Numbered from the stretch's first letter, positions 1-6,320 are shown. The stretch: DNA of 16,606 nt from JAGOSA01 sp039795715 (GCA_039795715.1 JBDKLD010000060.1:1-16606), one strand, 5' to 3'. The notes: generated by a model not told the origin, from the sequence alone. Translations and numbers: made by a program.

Positions 1-1037
1 GAGGTCCAGATATTTTCATGGTTACTCCAGAATTGTACTGGAAACAGCGCGACAAAATGATTGAAATGCCGTACGCTAGTTACCCTGTAACGACATTTAC
101 GGCATCATATATGGATATTGGTAAAACTTACCTTACGCCTACTGGTGTCGCTGCGTACCCTTTGTTTGTCGATCCACTTGTTGGGTATTGGAACAAAGAC
201 ATGTTTGCTTCTGCTGGCTACGCGACACCACCGCAAGAATGGAAGGAATTTCCTGAGCTTACAAAAAAGCTTTCAGTGGTGAGTGACAATTTTGCGATAT
301 CAAGGAGCGCATTTGCTCTTGGTGAATATGCCAACATCAATCATGCCAAGGAAATTCTGTCATTGCTCTTTATGCAGGCGGGAGATCCTATTACTCACGT
401 GGGGAGTAGTGGTAGGCTTGCGCTGGATTTAGGAACTTCGGCTGGTGCAAAAGTTGCTCTTGATTTTTACACTCAATTTGCCGATCCTTCAAAGGGCACG
501 GCGTATACTTGGAACAAATCTTTCACCAGTGATACTGAACAATTTCTTTCCAGTGACTTAGCATACTATTTTGGACTTGGTAGTGAGCTCTCAACACTCA
601 GGCGGACCAATCCAAATCTCAATTTTGACATGACGTCAGTTCCACAGGCAGACAAAAGTGGCGCCAAGCTAACGTACGGCCGTCTCTATGGATTGGCAAT
701 CGCAAAACAGACAAAAGTCACACCGCTTGCGTATTTTGTGATAAATAATCTACTCTCATCAGCAAATTCAGCCAAGCTGGTAACCGGTCTTCAGAAAACA
801 GGCTTGAGTGTTGCTCCGGTGCGTCGCGATATTTTACCAAATGACCCAGCAAATCCTTACTCAAGTATGCTCTATCAAGCAGCGCTCGTTTCGAGAACCT
901 GGATAGATCCAAGCCCTGCTTTTACTGGAGAAGCCTGGAATACGATGGTGAGTGACATACAATCCGGCAAATCAAATTCGTCTTCGGCGCTCAATACTGC
1001 CAAGACAAAAATGTCAGCTTATTTAAAAACAGAGTAA
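1..1037 (+). CDS. ABC transporter extracellular solute-binding protein (5' partial)
   Basis: The open frame runs in from the window edge (first full codon at base 3) and ends in TAA at 1035-1037, so the N-terminus and any lipoprotein signal are missing. The visible part (about 345 residues) opens with GPDIFMV, the pattern seen in family-1 sugar-binding proteins (MalE/UgpB type). It continues with YPLFVDPLVGYWNKDMFASAG and a PPQEWKEF segment, which in the family line the ligand cleft around a modelled sugar. Such proteins sit outside the membrane and hand substrate to an ABC permease, but no permease or ATPase gene is visible here. The next gene starts within about 15 bases, suggesting co-transcription with the pilin-like genes. 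The ATG at base 18 is an internal Met rather than the likely start, because coding similarity extends upstream of it. Substrate cannot be told from the sequence. Confidence 0.8.
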   Translation, partial: GPDIFMVTPELYWKQRDKMIEMPYASYPVTTFTASYMDIGKTYLTPTGVAAYPLFVDPLVGYWNKDMFASAGYATPPQEWKEFPELTKKLSVVSDNFAISRSAFALGEYANINHAKEILSLLFMQAGDPITHVGSSGRLALDLGTSAGAKVALDFYTQFADPSKGTAYTWNKSFTSDTEQFLSSDLAYYFGLGSELSTLRRTNPNLNFDMTSVPQADKSGAKLTYGRLYGLAIAKQTKVTPLAYFVINNLLSSANSAKLVTGLQKTGLSVAPVRRDILPNDPANPYSSMLYQAALVSRTWIDPSPAFTGEAWNTMVSDIQSGKSNSSSALNTAKTKMSAYLKTE

Positions 1038-1051
1038 TGAGAGAGACGTAT

Positions 1052-1450
1052 ATGAAAAAATATTTTCTAACCATACTATTTTCTTTACTAATTGCGACCA
1101 ACGTCGCATTCGCACAAATACCAGACCTGATTCCGTGTGCCGGTACAATTGAGAGTCCGTGCGGTTTTCCAGAGGTCATGGTACTCATCAATAACATTAT
1201 AACTGCGATTTTGTCGTACTTTATCTTACCGATAGCGATAGCAGTTTTTGTCTACGGTGGATTTCTCTATATGACGAGTGGTAGCAATCCAGGCAAGCGC
1301 ACGAGGGCCAATGCCATGTTTAGGAAGCTGTTAATCGGACTTTTTTTCTGTTTGGCAGCGTGGGCTATCGTTAAGATAATTCTCACAACCTTTGGCTACA
1401 ATGATACGACGTTTTCCCCAATCGTCGGTACATTATTGCTGTATACTTAA
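1052..1450 (+). CDS. T4SS pilin-like (VirB2/TrbC-type) small membrane protein, copy 1
   Basis: 132 residues from the chosen ATG. An in-frame ATG at 1037 overlaps the previous stop, but the one at 1052 is preferred. It is preceded by a GAGAG purine tract at about 8 nt and directly begins a classical signal peptide (MKKYF, hydrophobic stretch, AFA before Gln-22). After cleavage there is a short Cys-containing segment (IPCAG, SPCGF), then two hydrophobic helices at roughly 42-68 and 80-103. These are joined by a basic loop with the pattern YGGFLYMTSGSNPGKR. Signal peptide plus two helices and a polar loop is the architecture of VirB2/TrbC pilins and of the family named T4SS_pilin in Pfam. Function in pilus assembly is inferred from the architecture alone. 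Tightly followed by copy 2. Confidence 0.7.
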   Translation: MKKYFLTILFSLLIATNVAFAQIPDLIPCAGTIESPCGFPEVMVLINNIITAILSYFILPIAIAVFVYGGFLYMTSGSNPGKRTRANAMFRKLLIGLFFCLAAWAIVKIILTTFGYNDTTFSPIVGTLLLYT

Positions 1451-1882
1451 ATGAATATGAAAAGACTACTCATTTCATTTGTTATAGTACTGACGCTCGT
1501 CTTCAGTAGCTTCGCATTACCAGTATTCGCAGTGACAGGCAACCCTAACGGAAATGCTACGCCAGTCAATCCAGGTCCTCCAGCAACAAGTGATCCAGGT
1601 TCGTCAGAAATAAATTTCAAAATAGACAACCCCGTATCGGGCTTTGACGATATCCCTAGCCTCATTGTCTCTCTGCTTGAAATAGTAATGTTAGTTGTCG
1701 CTCCAGTTATCGCCGTGATGATTATTTACACAGGCTTCCTCTTTGTTACCGCAAGAGGCAATGAAACCCAGATGGAAACTGCTAGAAAAACACTTCTCTA
1801 TGTTGTTATCGGCGCGGCAATTATTCTCGGTGCTGAAATTATCGCCAAAGCAATCAGTGGTACGGTGACAAGTTTAATGTAA
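1451..1882 (+). CDS. T4SS pilin-like small membrane protein, copy 2
   Basis: 143 residues. The ATG directly abuts the TAA of copy 1; a second ATG two codons later (1457) is equally possible, and the tight junction suggests coupled translation. It has a signal peptide (MKRLL, hydrophobic core, PVFA), then a Pro/Asn/Gly/Thr-rich linker at about residues 28-50. Two transmembrane helices follow (about 70-96 and 112-136), joined by a loop TARGNETQMETARK. The loop pattern, an aromatic-Thr-Gly-Phe-Leu lead into a small polar loop and then a second helix, matches copy 1 more than copies 3-5. It is likely exported and inserted in the cytoplasmic membrane before any polymerisation. The pilin assignment rests on architecture and on its place in a run of similar genes. 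Confidence 0.68.
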   Translation: MNMKRLLISFVIVLTLVFSSFALPVFAVTGNPNGNATPVNPGPPATSDPGSSEINFKIDNPVSGFDDIPSLIVSLLEIVMLVVAPVIAVMIIYTGFLFVTARGNETQMETARKTLLYVVIGAAIILGAEIIAKAISGTVTSLM

Positions 1883-1885
1883 TAT

Positions 1886-2395
1886 ATGAAAAAAATACTT
1901 AAAAAATACTCAATACTTTTCGCGATAATGTTTGCCTTGCTGGTGACAATGCCAACTGTTGTCAATGCTCAGCCAAACTTCCTTGACCCAAATGCTGATC
2001 CTTATGGAGTTGCAGATCCTTTCTCTGGTGGCTCGCTCACTGGCGGTACAAATACCAACACTACACCGACTAATCCAAGCACAGGCACAACTTCAGCAAT
2101 TGGATGCCAGAAAGATTTTCAAGATATTCCCGATATTATAAATTATGCTACGTGTTCAATAGGTCACTCTATTATTCCGCTCATTTTTTCACTTGCAATG
2201 CTCGTATTTCTATACGGCGTGATGAAGTACGTTATCGCCGCCGATGGATCTGACGATCGAGAAGAGGGAAGATGGTTCATGATTTATGGCATCATCGGCA
2301 TTTTCGTCATGGTTTCAGTGTGGGGGCTCGTTGGGCTGATTTCGAATACTTTTGACATCGGCACGTCTTTTCCGCCATCATTCCAAACACCTTAA
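1886..2395 (+). CDS. T4SS pilin-like small membrane protein, copy 3 (longest)
   Basis: 169 residues; the ATG lies three bases after the stop of copy 2. Signal peptide to about residue 28 (VVNA before Gln). A low-complexity Asp/Pro/Gly/Thr/Asn linker spans about residues 30-68 with TNTNTTPTNP and TGTT runs. A pair of Cys residues (GCQKDF and YATCS) flanks a short amphipathic stretch and may form a disulfide outside the membrane. Two helices follow: SLAMLVFLYGVMKYVIA and YGIIGIFVMVSVWGLVGLI, joined by a charged loop rich in Asp/Glu/Arg. The helix-loop-helix block is closely similar to copy 4 (both share FVMVSVWGLVG), so these are paralogues. It appears to be the last gene of the first transcription unit, since a new promoter-like element follows. 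Confidence 0.7.
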   Translation: MKKILKKYSILFAIMFALLVTMPTVVNAQPNFLDPNADPYGVADPFSGGSLTGGTNTNTTPTNPSTGTTSAIGCQKDFQDIPDIINYATCSIGHSIIPLIFSLAMLVFLYGVMKYVIAADGSDDREEGRWFMIYGIIGIFVMVSVWGLVGLISNTFDIGTSFPPSFQTP

Positions 2396-2440
2396 TCAGC
2401 TACTTTTTCCACTGAATTTGCCAGTAGACTATTGCGTAGG

Positions 2441-2449
2441 TGGTATAAT
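2441..2449 (+). promoter_or_regulatory. Extended -10 promoter for pilin-like copies 4-5
   Basis: TGG followed by TATAAT (-10 at 2444-2449) forms a perfect extended -10 in the 123-bp gap before copy 4. No good -35 lies at 16-18 bp; TTGCCA at 2418-2423 is 20 bp away. Predicted transcription start is near 2456, giving a leader of about 63 nt that contains a small GC hairpin (GCGG/CCGC around 2459-2473). This separates copies 4-5 from copies 1-3 as an independently expressed unit. Confidence 0.6.
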
Positions 2450-2518
2450 GTTTTAGTCGGCGGCTAGACCGCTACATTATTTATAAACTTAGGTCGAATA
2501 GAATTTAAGAAAAATATT

Positions 2519-2923
2519 ATGAAAAAATTATTAGCGTACGGTTCAGTTTTTGCATTGCCACTAGTTGCACCACTTGTTGCATTTGCCCAAGCAACAGCTG
2601 CTGTTGGAACTGGTGCTACTGATGTACTTGGTACATTTGGTAATCTTGTTAGCCAGGCAACTATTATTGTCGGTGCTCTTGCTTTGTTGGTATTTATTTT
2701 CGGTATTGTGAGATACGTTATTGCAAGCAATGAAGAAGACAAGGCAAAAGGCCGTTCATTCATGATCTGGGGCATTATCGGTTTATTCGTCATGGTTTCT
2801 GTGTGGGGGCTTGTTGGTTTCCTCGGCAATACTTTGCAAGTTGGACCAGATACAGGAAGCTTTACGCCTTCATGTCCTCCAGGTCAACAATACGATCCTA
2901 ATACAGGTGCCTGCGGTCTCTAG
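2519..2923 (+). CDS. T4SS pilin-like small membrane protein, copy 4
   Basis: 134 residues. Signal peptide (MKKLLAYG, hydrophobic core, VAFA before Gln-24). A short Ala/Gly/Thr segment follows, then two membrane helices at about 48-70 and 85-105 with the loop ASNEEDKAKGRSF. The sequence FMIWGIIGLFVMVSVWGLVGF is nearly the same as in copy 3. The C-terminus carries a small Cys-Pro-Gly tail (SCPPGQQYDPNTGAC), a Cys pair that could form a surface disulfide. Its own promoter and longer leader suggest it is the most strongly expressed member, as would fit a major pilin subunit; that is inference. Copy 5 starts nine bases later. Role in a pilus, DNA uptake or secretion is unproven. Confidence 0.72.
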   Translation: MKKLLAYGSVFALPLVAPLVAFAQATAAVGTGATDVLGTFGNLVSQATIIVGALALLVFIFGIVRYVIASNEEDKAKGRSFMIWGIIGLFVMVSVWGLVGFLGNTLQVGPDTGSFTPSCPPGQQYDPNTGACGL

Positions 2924-2932
2924 CCTATCTTC

Positions 2933-3256
2933 ATGTTCAACTTCTGGTTACCACATCTCACTCAGGCAGCGGCAGACCTTACTCCGCTCAAAGTCTTCAT
3001 TGGCAAGGTTGAGGTTGTCATCCTGAACCCTATCATCAAGCTTGGTTTTGCAGTGGCACTTGTTATCTTCTTGTACGGTGTCTTTCAGTTTATCAAAGAC
3101 GCAGACAACAGTACCGCGAGAGAAACAGGTGGCAAGCACATTCTCTGGGGTGTTATCGGCATGTTTATCATGATTGCCGCAGGTGGCATCATGCAACTCA
3201 TATGCGGAACCTGGGGGATTACCAACAACTGCAATCCATTCAAGATTGGTGCCTAG
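2933..3256 (+). CDS. T4SS pilin-like small membrane protein, copy 5 (no signal peptide)
   Basis: 107 residues, the shortest of the series. Unlike copies 1-4 it has no recognisable cleaved signal peptide. It opens with a short amphipathic stretch (MFNFWLPHLTQAAADL), then two helices at about 30-53 and 71-91. The loop IKDADNSTARETGGKH and the following WGVIGMFIMIAAGG align with the same block in copies 3 and 4. Two Cys residues (LICGTW and NNCNPF) lie near the C-terminus. The gene follows copy 4 after nine bases and ends just before a strong hairpin terminator, so it closes the transcription unit. It may be a minor or capping subunit, or be inserted without cleavage; this cannot be decided here. 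Confidence 0.66.
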   Translation: MFNFWLPHLTQAAADLTPLKVFIGKVEVVILNPIIKLGFAVALVIFLYGVFQFIKDADNSTARETGGKHILWGVIGMFIMIAAGGIMQLICGTWGITNNCNPFKIGA

Positions 3257-3276
3257 GTATTCATTAGCAAAGTTGA

Positions 3277-3312
3277 AATAAAAAAGCACCCCGATTTTAC
3301 TCGGGGTGTTTT
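3277..3312. terminator. Bidirectional rho-independent terminator
   Basis: Perfect 8-bp stem CACCCCGA (3287-3294) / TCGGGGTG (3301-3308) with a six-base loop. It is followed by TTTT on the + strand and preceded by an A-rich run (3278-3285) that reads as a T run on the - strand. It lies between convergent genes (pilin-like copy 5 and the SPFH-like gene) and can serve both. Confidence 0.88.
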
Positions 3313-3335
3313 GAATTTTACTTACTACTTACTAT

Positions 3336-4367
3336 TTACTTTTCAGGATCAACTTTAGGTTTACCTTTCTTGCCGCCCACGAATTTTTCTCCCAAGGCTT
3401 TGGCCTCTCTCATAATCGCTGCCGCGCTTTCTAGTCCTGTCCCAATTCTATTGGCAAGGCCTGCAATTGCACCATCAGGATCCTCAACTCGCCATGTGTT
3501 GACCACTTCGGTTTTCGTTTTGAGTTTTTCTTTGAGTAGCATGATATCAGCGGCGTACCTTTGAGCTTCTGTTTCTGTTTTCGCGCTAATTGCCGCTATT
3601 CCTTGTGCTATCGCATCGCTTGTATATTTTGTCTGCGATTTTTTCTTGGCGTGAATATAGAAATCTGGGTCGATCCATATATCATCAAGCACAGTATTCG
3701 GGACGTCAATCCCGTACATAGCTAGTGTAGAATCACCATTATCATCATAGCCTGGCTCAGTTTTAATTGTTTCTTCAATTAATTGTGATGCATCTGAAAG
3801 AAGTTTATGACGATTTTGTTCGATTAATTCTGCTTTTTTTTTCCCGAATGGCCCTATTCCAGCTCTTTGACAAATCACCGCAAGATTACTCTCGATTTGC
3901 TTTTCGTGGTTGCTTATCCCGACCATTTTGGGCGCGTTAACAATTATGTATTCTGCATAACCATTAACTTGGAATGCCCACTTATCAGAAGTGATACCAC
4001 GTATACGTATACTAATCCTTCTGATTTTAGATTCGAAGCGCATATCATTCTCTGTTGTCATGAATGGTTTCGGTAGCCATGTCCACTCATCTTCAATTTG
4101 TCTATCCTGTAGTACTTCTCCGTATAAACGAACGGCCTGTATTGTTCGTTCTGGAGGAAATACGCTACCCCAAACTAAGTAAGGGATAACTAGTAAGGTT
4201 ATAATAATTGGAGTGACAATATCATCAAATATTGATAAAAATATTGCCCAACAAACAATTAATAGTACTATGCCAATTAACCAGGCTTGTATAAACCTGT
4301 CGATTCCGATTTTTCCTGGCAGTGGAATCACTTTAATAGGTGCTTTAATAGGTTCGATCTTCGTCAT
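3336..4367 (-). CDS. SPFH/band-7-like membrane protein
   Basis: 343 residues. Two closely spaced hydrophobic helices (about 27-48 and 50-68) form a hairpin anchor. A beta-rich region follows, beginning RLYGEVLQDRQIEDEWTWLPKPF, which resembles the start of SPFH (stomatin/prohibitin/flotillin) domains, where a Gly-rich turn precedes W-x-W/hydrophobic-Pro-Phe. After it come a segment with ICQRAGIGPFGKKKAELIEQ and then an Ala/Glu/Lys-rich helical stretch (about 245-320), as in the oligomerising coiled coil of SPFH proteins. A basic tail (GGKKGKPK) ends it. These proteins build large membrane-bound rings; a substrate or partner cannot be named. The start is fixed by ATG 4365-4367, which sits 24 nt after a near-consensus promoter. 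The family call is tentative, because it is divergent and only part of the domain is recognisable. Confidence 0.5.
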   Translation of the reverse strand: MTKIEPIKAPIKVIPLPGKIGIDRFIQAWLIGIVLLIVCWAIFLSIFDDIVTPIIITLLVIPYLVWGSVFPPERTIQAVRLYGEVLQDRQIEDEWTWLPKPFMTTENDMRFESKIRRISIRIRGITSDKWAFQVNGYAEYIIVNAPKMVGISNHEKQIESNLAVICQRAGIGPFGKKKAELIEQNRHKLLSDASQLIEETIKTEPGYDDNGDSTLAMYGIDVPNTVLDDIWIDPDFYIHAKKKSQTKYTSDAIAQGIAAISAKTETEAQRYAADIMLLKEKLKTKTEVVNTWRVEDPDGAIAGLANRIGTGLESAAAIMREAKALGEKFVGGKKGKPKVDPEK

Positions 4368-4391
4368 TTTTTCAAGGTTTTAGTTTATTTA

Positions 4392-4420
4392 ATTATACAC
4401 CATATAAGCAAAAAAGTCAA
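4392..4420 (-). promoter_or_regulatory. Sigma70-type promoter of the SPFH-like gene
   Basis: On the - strand, TTGACT (4415-4420), a 17-bp spacer, then TATAAT (4392-4397). Predicted start is near 4385 and the ATG at 4367. The -35 box lies inside the terminator stem of the upstream gene, so termination and initiation signals overlap. Confidence 0.8.
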
Positions 4421-4442
4421 GCAATAGTATTGCCTGACTTTT
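4410..4442 (-). terminator. Terminator of the single-span protein gene
   Basis: An inverted repeat of about 14 bp (AAAAGTCAGGCAAT / ATTGCTTGACTTTT on the - strand, one G-U pair) with a three-base loop and a run of six T follows the gene 4462-5061. It overlaps the promoter of the next gene. Confidence 0.82.
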
Positions 4443-4461
4443 AACTAAAATTAACCTATCT

Positions 4462-5061
4462 TCAATTGTAATTTCTCCTATTTACGCGAATGTACTTGTC
4501 CTTGATGTTCTTAAAACAACCCAAGACTTGATTTCCTTGTGGAATCAGCCTGAAATATGTAATTCCGTATGGAGCCACTCCATTTACCCATTGATTGCCG
4601 TGTAGCACGTACTGAGTCATTGTGTTCTCATCAAGAAATACAATTTCTCCATTTGGATCTTTGACCCAATAATTGTACATACACATCAGGTCGCTTTGAT
4701 CGAGATACATCGGCGTACCAACTTGGTACTGGACAGATTCGAACGTAGGAATGATGGTATTGCTGTTCTCGGTAGGAGCTGTCTGCTCAGTCTTTTCGGT
4801 AGAACGGTTGCTACTCGTTACCACTTTCTTGATAATCGCAATAATAGAAACTATTGCGACGAAGGCCAGAATCACATACAAGCCAGCAAAGTTCCTTTTC
4901 TTTTTTGGTGCGGGTGTGGTCGGGAGGGGGTTGGCAGTAGTTTGCTGTGTAGTGTGTTGTGCAGACTGCGATGTTGATTGTGGTGCTGATTGTGATGTCG
5001 ATTGCGGTGCGGGCTGAGCTTTGCTCGCCGGTGCACCAGTAACAGTGTTCCTGTATTTCAT
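4462..5061 (-). CDS. Single-span membrane protein with Ser/Gln/Pro/Thr-rich N-terminus, unknown function
   Basis: 199 residues, not recognised. The N-terminal 50 residues are low complexity, with a tandem repeat APQSTSQS at 18-25 and 26-33 and further SQSAQ/TTQQTT. A basic patch (KKKR, 53-56) precedes one membrane helix (about 58-78), so by the positive-inside rule the low-complexity tail is cytoplasmic and the C-terminal 120 residues are outside. The outer part has a Glu/Thr/Asn linker and then a compact beta-like region with many Tyr/Trp and two Cys (LMCMYNYW and GCFKNI) that could be disulfide-linked. The gene has its own consensus promoter and terminator, so it is a monocistronic unit. 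The repetitive N-terminus is prone to length variation between strains. Confidence 0.7.
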   Translation of the reverse strand: MKYRNTVTGAPASKAQPAPQSTSQSAPQSTSQSAQHTTQQTTANPLPTTPAPKKKRNFAGLYVILAFVAIVSIIAIIKKVVTSSNRSTEKTEQTAPTENSNTIIPTFESVQYQVGTPMYLDQSDLMCMYNYWVKDPNGEIVFLDENTMTQYVLHGNQWVNGVAPYGITYFRLIPQGNQVLGCFKNIKDKYIRVNRRNYN

Positions 5062-5076
5062 AGAGCTTTTTCTTTT

Positions 5077-5105
5077 ATAATAGCACTAAAAATGCATTAT
5101 GTCAA
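5077..5105 (-). promoter_or_regulatory. Consensus promoter of the single-span protein gene
   Basis: On the - strand, a perfect TTGACA (5100-5105), 17-bp spacer, and TATTAT (5077-5082). Predicted start is near 5070, about 10 nt before the ATG at 5059-5061, leaving a very short leader with no clear Shine-Dalgarno. Confidence 0.8.
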
Positions 5106-5137
5106 TGCATCGTAATGTAAAAAACTCTATCTAATTG

Positions 5138-5221
5138 TGCCGGGGAGAGGACTTGAACCTCCACAGGATTGCTCCCGACTGCTCCTAAGGCAGTTGCGTC
5201 TACCAATTTCGCCACCCCGGC
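5138..5221 (-). tRNA. tRNA-Leu(TAG)
   Basis: 84-nt class II tRNA on the - strand. Acceptor stem GCCGGGG/CCCCGGC, D-arm beginning TGGCGAAATTGG, anticodon loop CTTAGGA with anticodon TAG (reads CUA-type Leu codons), long variable arm, T-loop GTTCAAG, discriminator A. CCA is not encoded (CAA follows). Confidence 0.93.
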
Positions 5222-5298
5222 GCAGAGCACATTATATGCTATTTGATGACAAATATAAAATTGATAAATATTTTACCTATATTTGCTAGTGTACCTGC

Positions 5299-5688
5299 AT
5301 GTATATAAAAGATTTTGATAAATGGAATATTGAAAAAAAGAATACTAATGCGAAGTCTTCGAAGATCTACTTTAAGGAACGAGAAATATGGTGGTGTACG
5401 CTCGGGGTAAATATAGGGTCTGAAATTGATGGTAAAAACAGTAGGTTTGAAAGACCTGTGATTTTGTTTAAATATATTAATCACAATATCATTTTTATAA
5501 TACCACTGACATCTAAAAAAAGATTAGATAAGTATCATTTTAAAATAAGTACAGTCAAAATGGTATCTTATGTAAAAATCTCACAAATGAGAGTGATAAG
5601 CACTAAAAGATTATTGAGAAAAATTGATACATTGTCCGAAGATCAATTTAGTAACTTAAAGAAACAGTATCTTGAGTTTTTTAATTAA
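5299..5688 (+). CDS. MazF/PemK-like toxin, orphan
   Basis: 129 residues. The body has the pattern of MazF/PemK-family RNases: REIWWCTLG (first strand with G), RFERPVILFKYIN (the conserved RP-V strand), IIPLTSKKR, and SQMRVISTKRLLRKI near the C-terminus. The first 27 residues, MYIKDFDKWNIEKK onward, are a helical extension absent from the short E. coli MazF type. Toxins of this family cut mRNA at short motifs and are normally neutralised by a small antitoxin encoded just upstream. Here the 77 bases upstream to tRNA-Leu hold no ORF, and the downstream region is repeat and tRNA, so no partner is adjacent. It could be a solitary regulatory RNase, rely on a distant antitoxin, or have lost activity. 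It is also much more A/T rich than the flanking operons, which may hint at transfer. Confidence 0.75.
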   Translation: MYIKDFDKWNIEKKNTNAKSSKIYFKEREIWWCTLGVNIGSEIDGKNSRFERPVILFKYINHNIIFIIPLTSKKRLDKYHFKISTVKMVSYVKISQMRVISTKRLLRKIDTLSEDQFSNLKKQYLEFFN

Positions 5689-5698
5689 TACTCAAATC

Positions 5699-5723
5699 GA
5701 AACCCGCCAATATGGCGGGTTTC
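5699..5723. terminator. Hairpin after the MazF/PemK-like gene
   Basis: Perfect 11-bp stem GAAACCCGCCA / TGGCGGGTTTC with a three-base loop. The T run is only three bases within the stem, so termination on the + strand is likely but not classical. The symmetric stem (AAA/TTT ends) could also act on the - strand behind the tRNA-Lys repeats. Confidence 0.6.
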
Positions 5724-5790
5724 TCGGAGGCCGAAGCCAACAGTAATTAGATTGTAATCTTTGGAAAATAAAAAGTCAACCAGTAATTTA

Positions 5791-5928
5791 TCGTGCGCCC
5801 AGTGATGCTGGCCGCACTCGCTCGGATGTGTCGAAACAAGCTTCTCCACATCCCTCGCTCGTGCGCCCAGTGATGCTGGGCGACCTCACTCGACAATTAG
5901 CGAGCAAGCTCGCCATTGTCCTCGTTCG
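5791..5928. repeat. Two tandem ~70-bp structured repeats copying the tRNA-Lys 3' end
   Basis: Units at about 5791-5860 and 5861-5928 each begin (on +) with GTGCGCCCAGTGATGCTGG, and the first 11 bases of the real tRNA-Lys 3' end (5929 onward) repeat the same GTGCGCCCAGT. In each unit this forms a hairpin CGCCCAG-TGATG-CTGGGCG (perfect in unit 2, one mismatch in unit 1). A second stem follows whose sequence differs but whose pairing is kept: GGATGTG/CACATCC in unit 1, GACAAT/ATTGTC in unit 2, both flanked by CTCACTCG/CTCGCTCG-like bases. On the - strand they lie directly downstream of tRNA-Lys and would be in its trailer. With 5689-5790, which holds only the hairpin at 5699 and AT-rich sequence, this accounts for the gene-free stretch 5689-5929. 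Confidence 0.75.
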
Positions 5929-5929
5929 G

Positions 5930-6002
5930 TGCGCCCAGTAGGATTCGAACCTACGACCATCTCCTTAAGAGGGAGTTGCTCTACCAACTGAGCTATGGGC
6001 GC
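5930..6002 (-). tRNA. tRNA-Lys(CTT)
   Basis: 73-nt tRNA on the - strand. Acceptor GCGCCCA/TGGGCGC, D-arm GCTCAGTTGGTAGAGC, anticodon loop CTCTTAA with anticodon CTT, T-arm GTAGG-TTCGAAT-CCTAC, discriminator A followed by CC then G, so CCA is not fully encoded. The first anticodon-stem pair (27:43) is an A-A mismatch. Confidence 0.93.
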
Positions 6003-6036
6003 ATATACTAAAGTACTATTATGAAATGATAAAGAA

Positions 6037-6064
6037 ATTATAAAGCAAAGCTAGCTATTTGCAA
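6037..6064 (-). promoter_or_regulatory. Promoter of tRNA-Lys
   Basis: On the - strand, TTGCAA (6059-6064), a 16-bp spacer and TATAAT (6037-6042). Predicted start is near 6030, about 28 nt before the mature tRNA 5' end. Confidence 0.65.
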
Positions 6065-6089
6065 TGAATTTTCATCTCGTTCATCACGG

Positions 6090-6171
6090 TGCCCGAGGTG
6101 GGAGTCGAACCCACATGTCTTACGACGGTCGATCTTAAGTCGACTGCGGCTACCAATTACGCCACTCGGGC
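6090..6171 (-). tRNA. tRNA-Leu(TAA)
   Basis: 82-nt class II tRNA on the - strand. Acceptor GCCCGAG/CTCGGGC, anticodon stem GTCGA/TCGAC with loop CTTAAGA and anticodon TAA, long variable arm, T-loop GTTCGACTC, discriminator A followed by CC then G (CCA not fully encoded). Confidence 0.93.
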
Positions 6172-6190
6172 AATAGTTTATCAAATATTG

Positions 6191-6223
6191 TTGCAAATTG
6201 TGCGGACGCACAAACATTTGCAA
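6191..6223. other. Two-tier inverted repeat between tRNA-Cys and tRNA-Leu
   Basis: Outer arms TTGCAAAT (6191-6198) and ATTTGCAA (6216-6223) enclose an inner TTGTGC-GGAC-GCACAA hairpin. It begins three bases after the 3' end of tRNA-Cys on the - strand. No T run follows, so it reads as a spacer structure or processing signal rather than a terminator. Confidence 0.6.
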
Positions 6224-6225
6224 TG

Positions 6226-6297
6226 AGGCCACGGTCGGAATCGAACCGGCGTATAGTTCTTTTGCAGAGAACTGCCTTACCACTTGGCTACGTGGCC
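6226..6297 (-). tRNA. tRNA-Cys(GCA)
   Basis: 72-nt tRNA on the - strand. Acceptor GGCCACG/CGTGGCC, D-arm GCCAAGTGGTAAGGC, anticodon stem GTTCT/AGAAC with loop CTGCAAA and anticodon GCA, T-loop GTTCGATT. The discriminator is U, as expected for tRNA-Cys. The second T-stem pair is a C-A mismatch. CCA is not encoded. It lies 23 nt after the rbfA stop. Confidence 0.92.
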
Positions 6298-6310
6298 GTA
6301 GCTCGCACAC

Positions 6311-6316
6311 ATTATA
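6311..6316 (-). promoter_or_regulatory. -10 box before tRNA-Cys
   Basis: A perfect TATAAT on the - strand lies in the short gap between the rbfA stop and tRNA-Cys, 13 bp before the mature 5' end. No good -35 is visible at 16-18 bp (AAAAGA), so it is a weak or activator-dependent promoter. Read-through from rbfA is an alternative source of the tRNA. Confidence 0.5.
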
Positions 6317-6320
6317 CACG

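Noticed and set aside
5138..5298. Antitoxin gene upstream of the MazF/PemK-like gene
   Set aside because: Only tRNA-Leu and 77 AT-rich bases are present, with no ORF long enough on either strand.
5791..5940. CRISPR-like spacing of three GTGCGCCCAGT copies at about 70 bp
   Set aside because: The shared block is too short, the third copy is the tRNA-Lys end, and the intervening segments are themselves structured and related rather than unique spacers.
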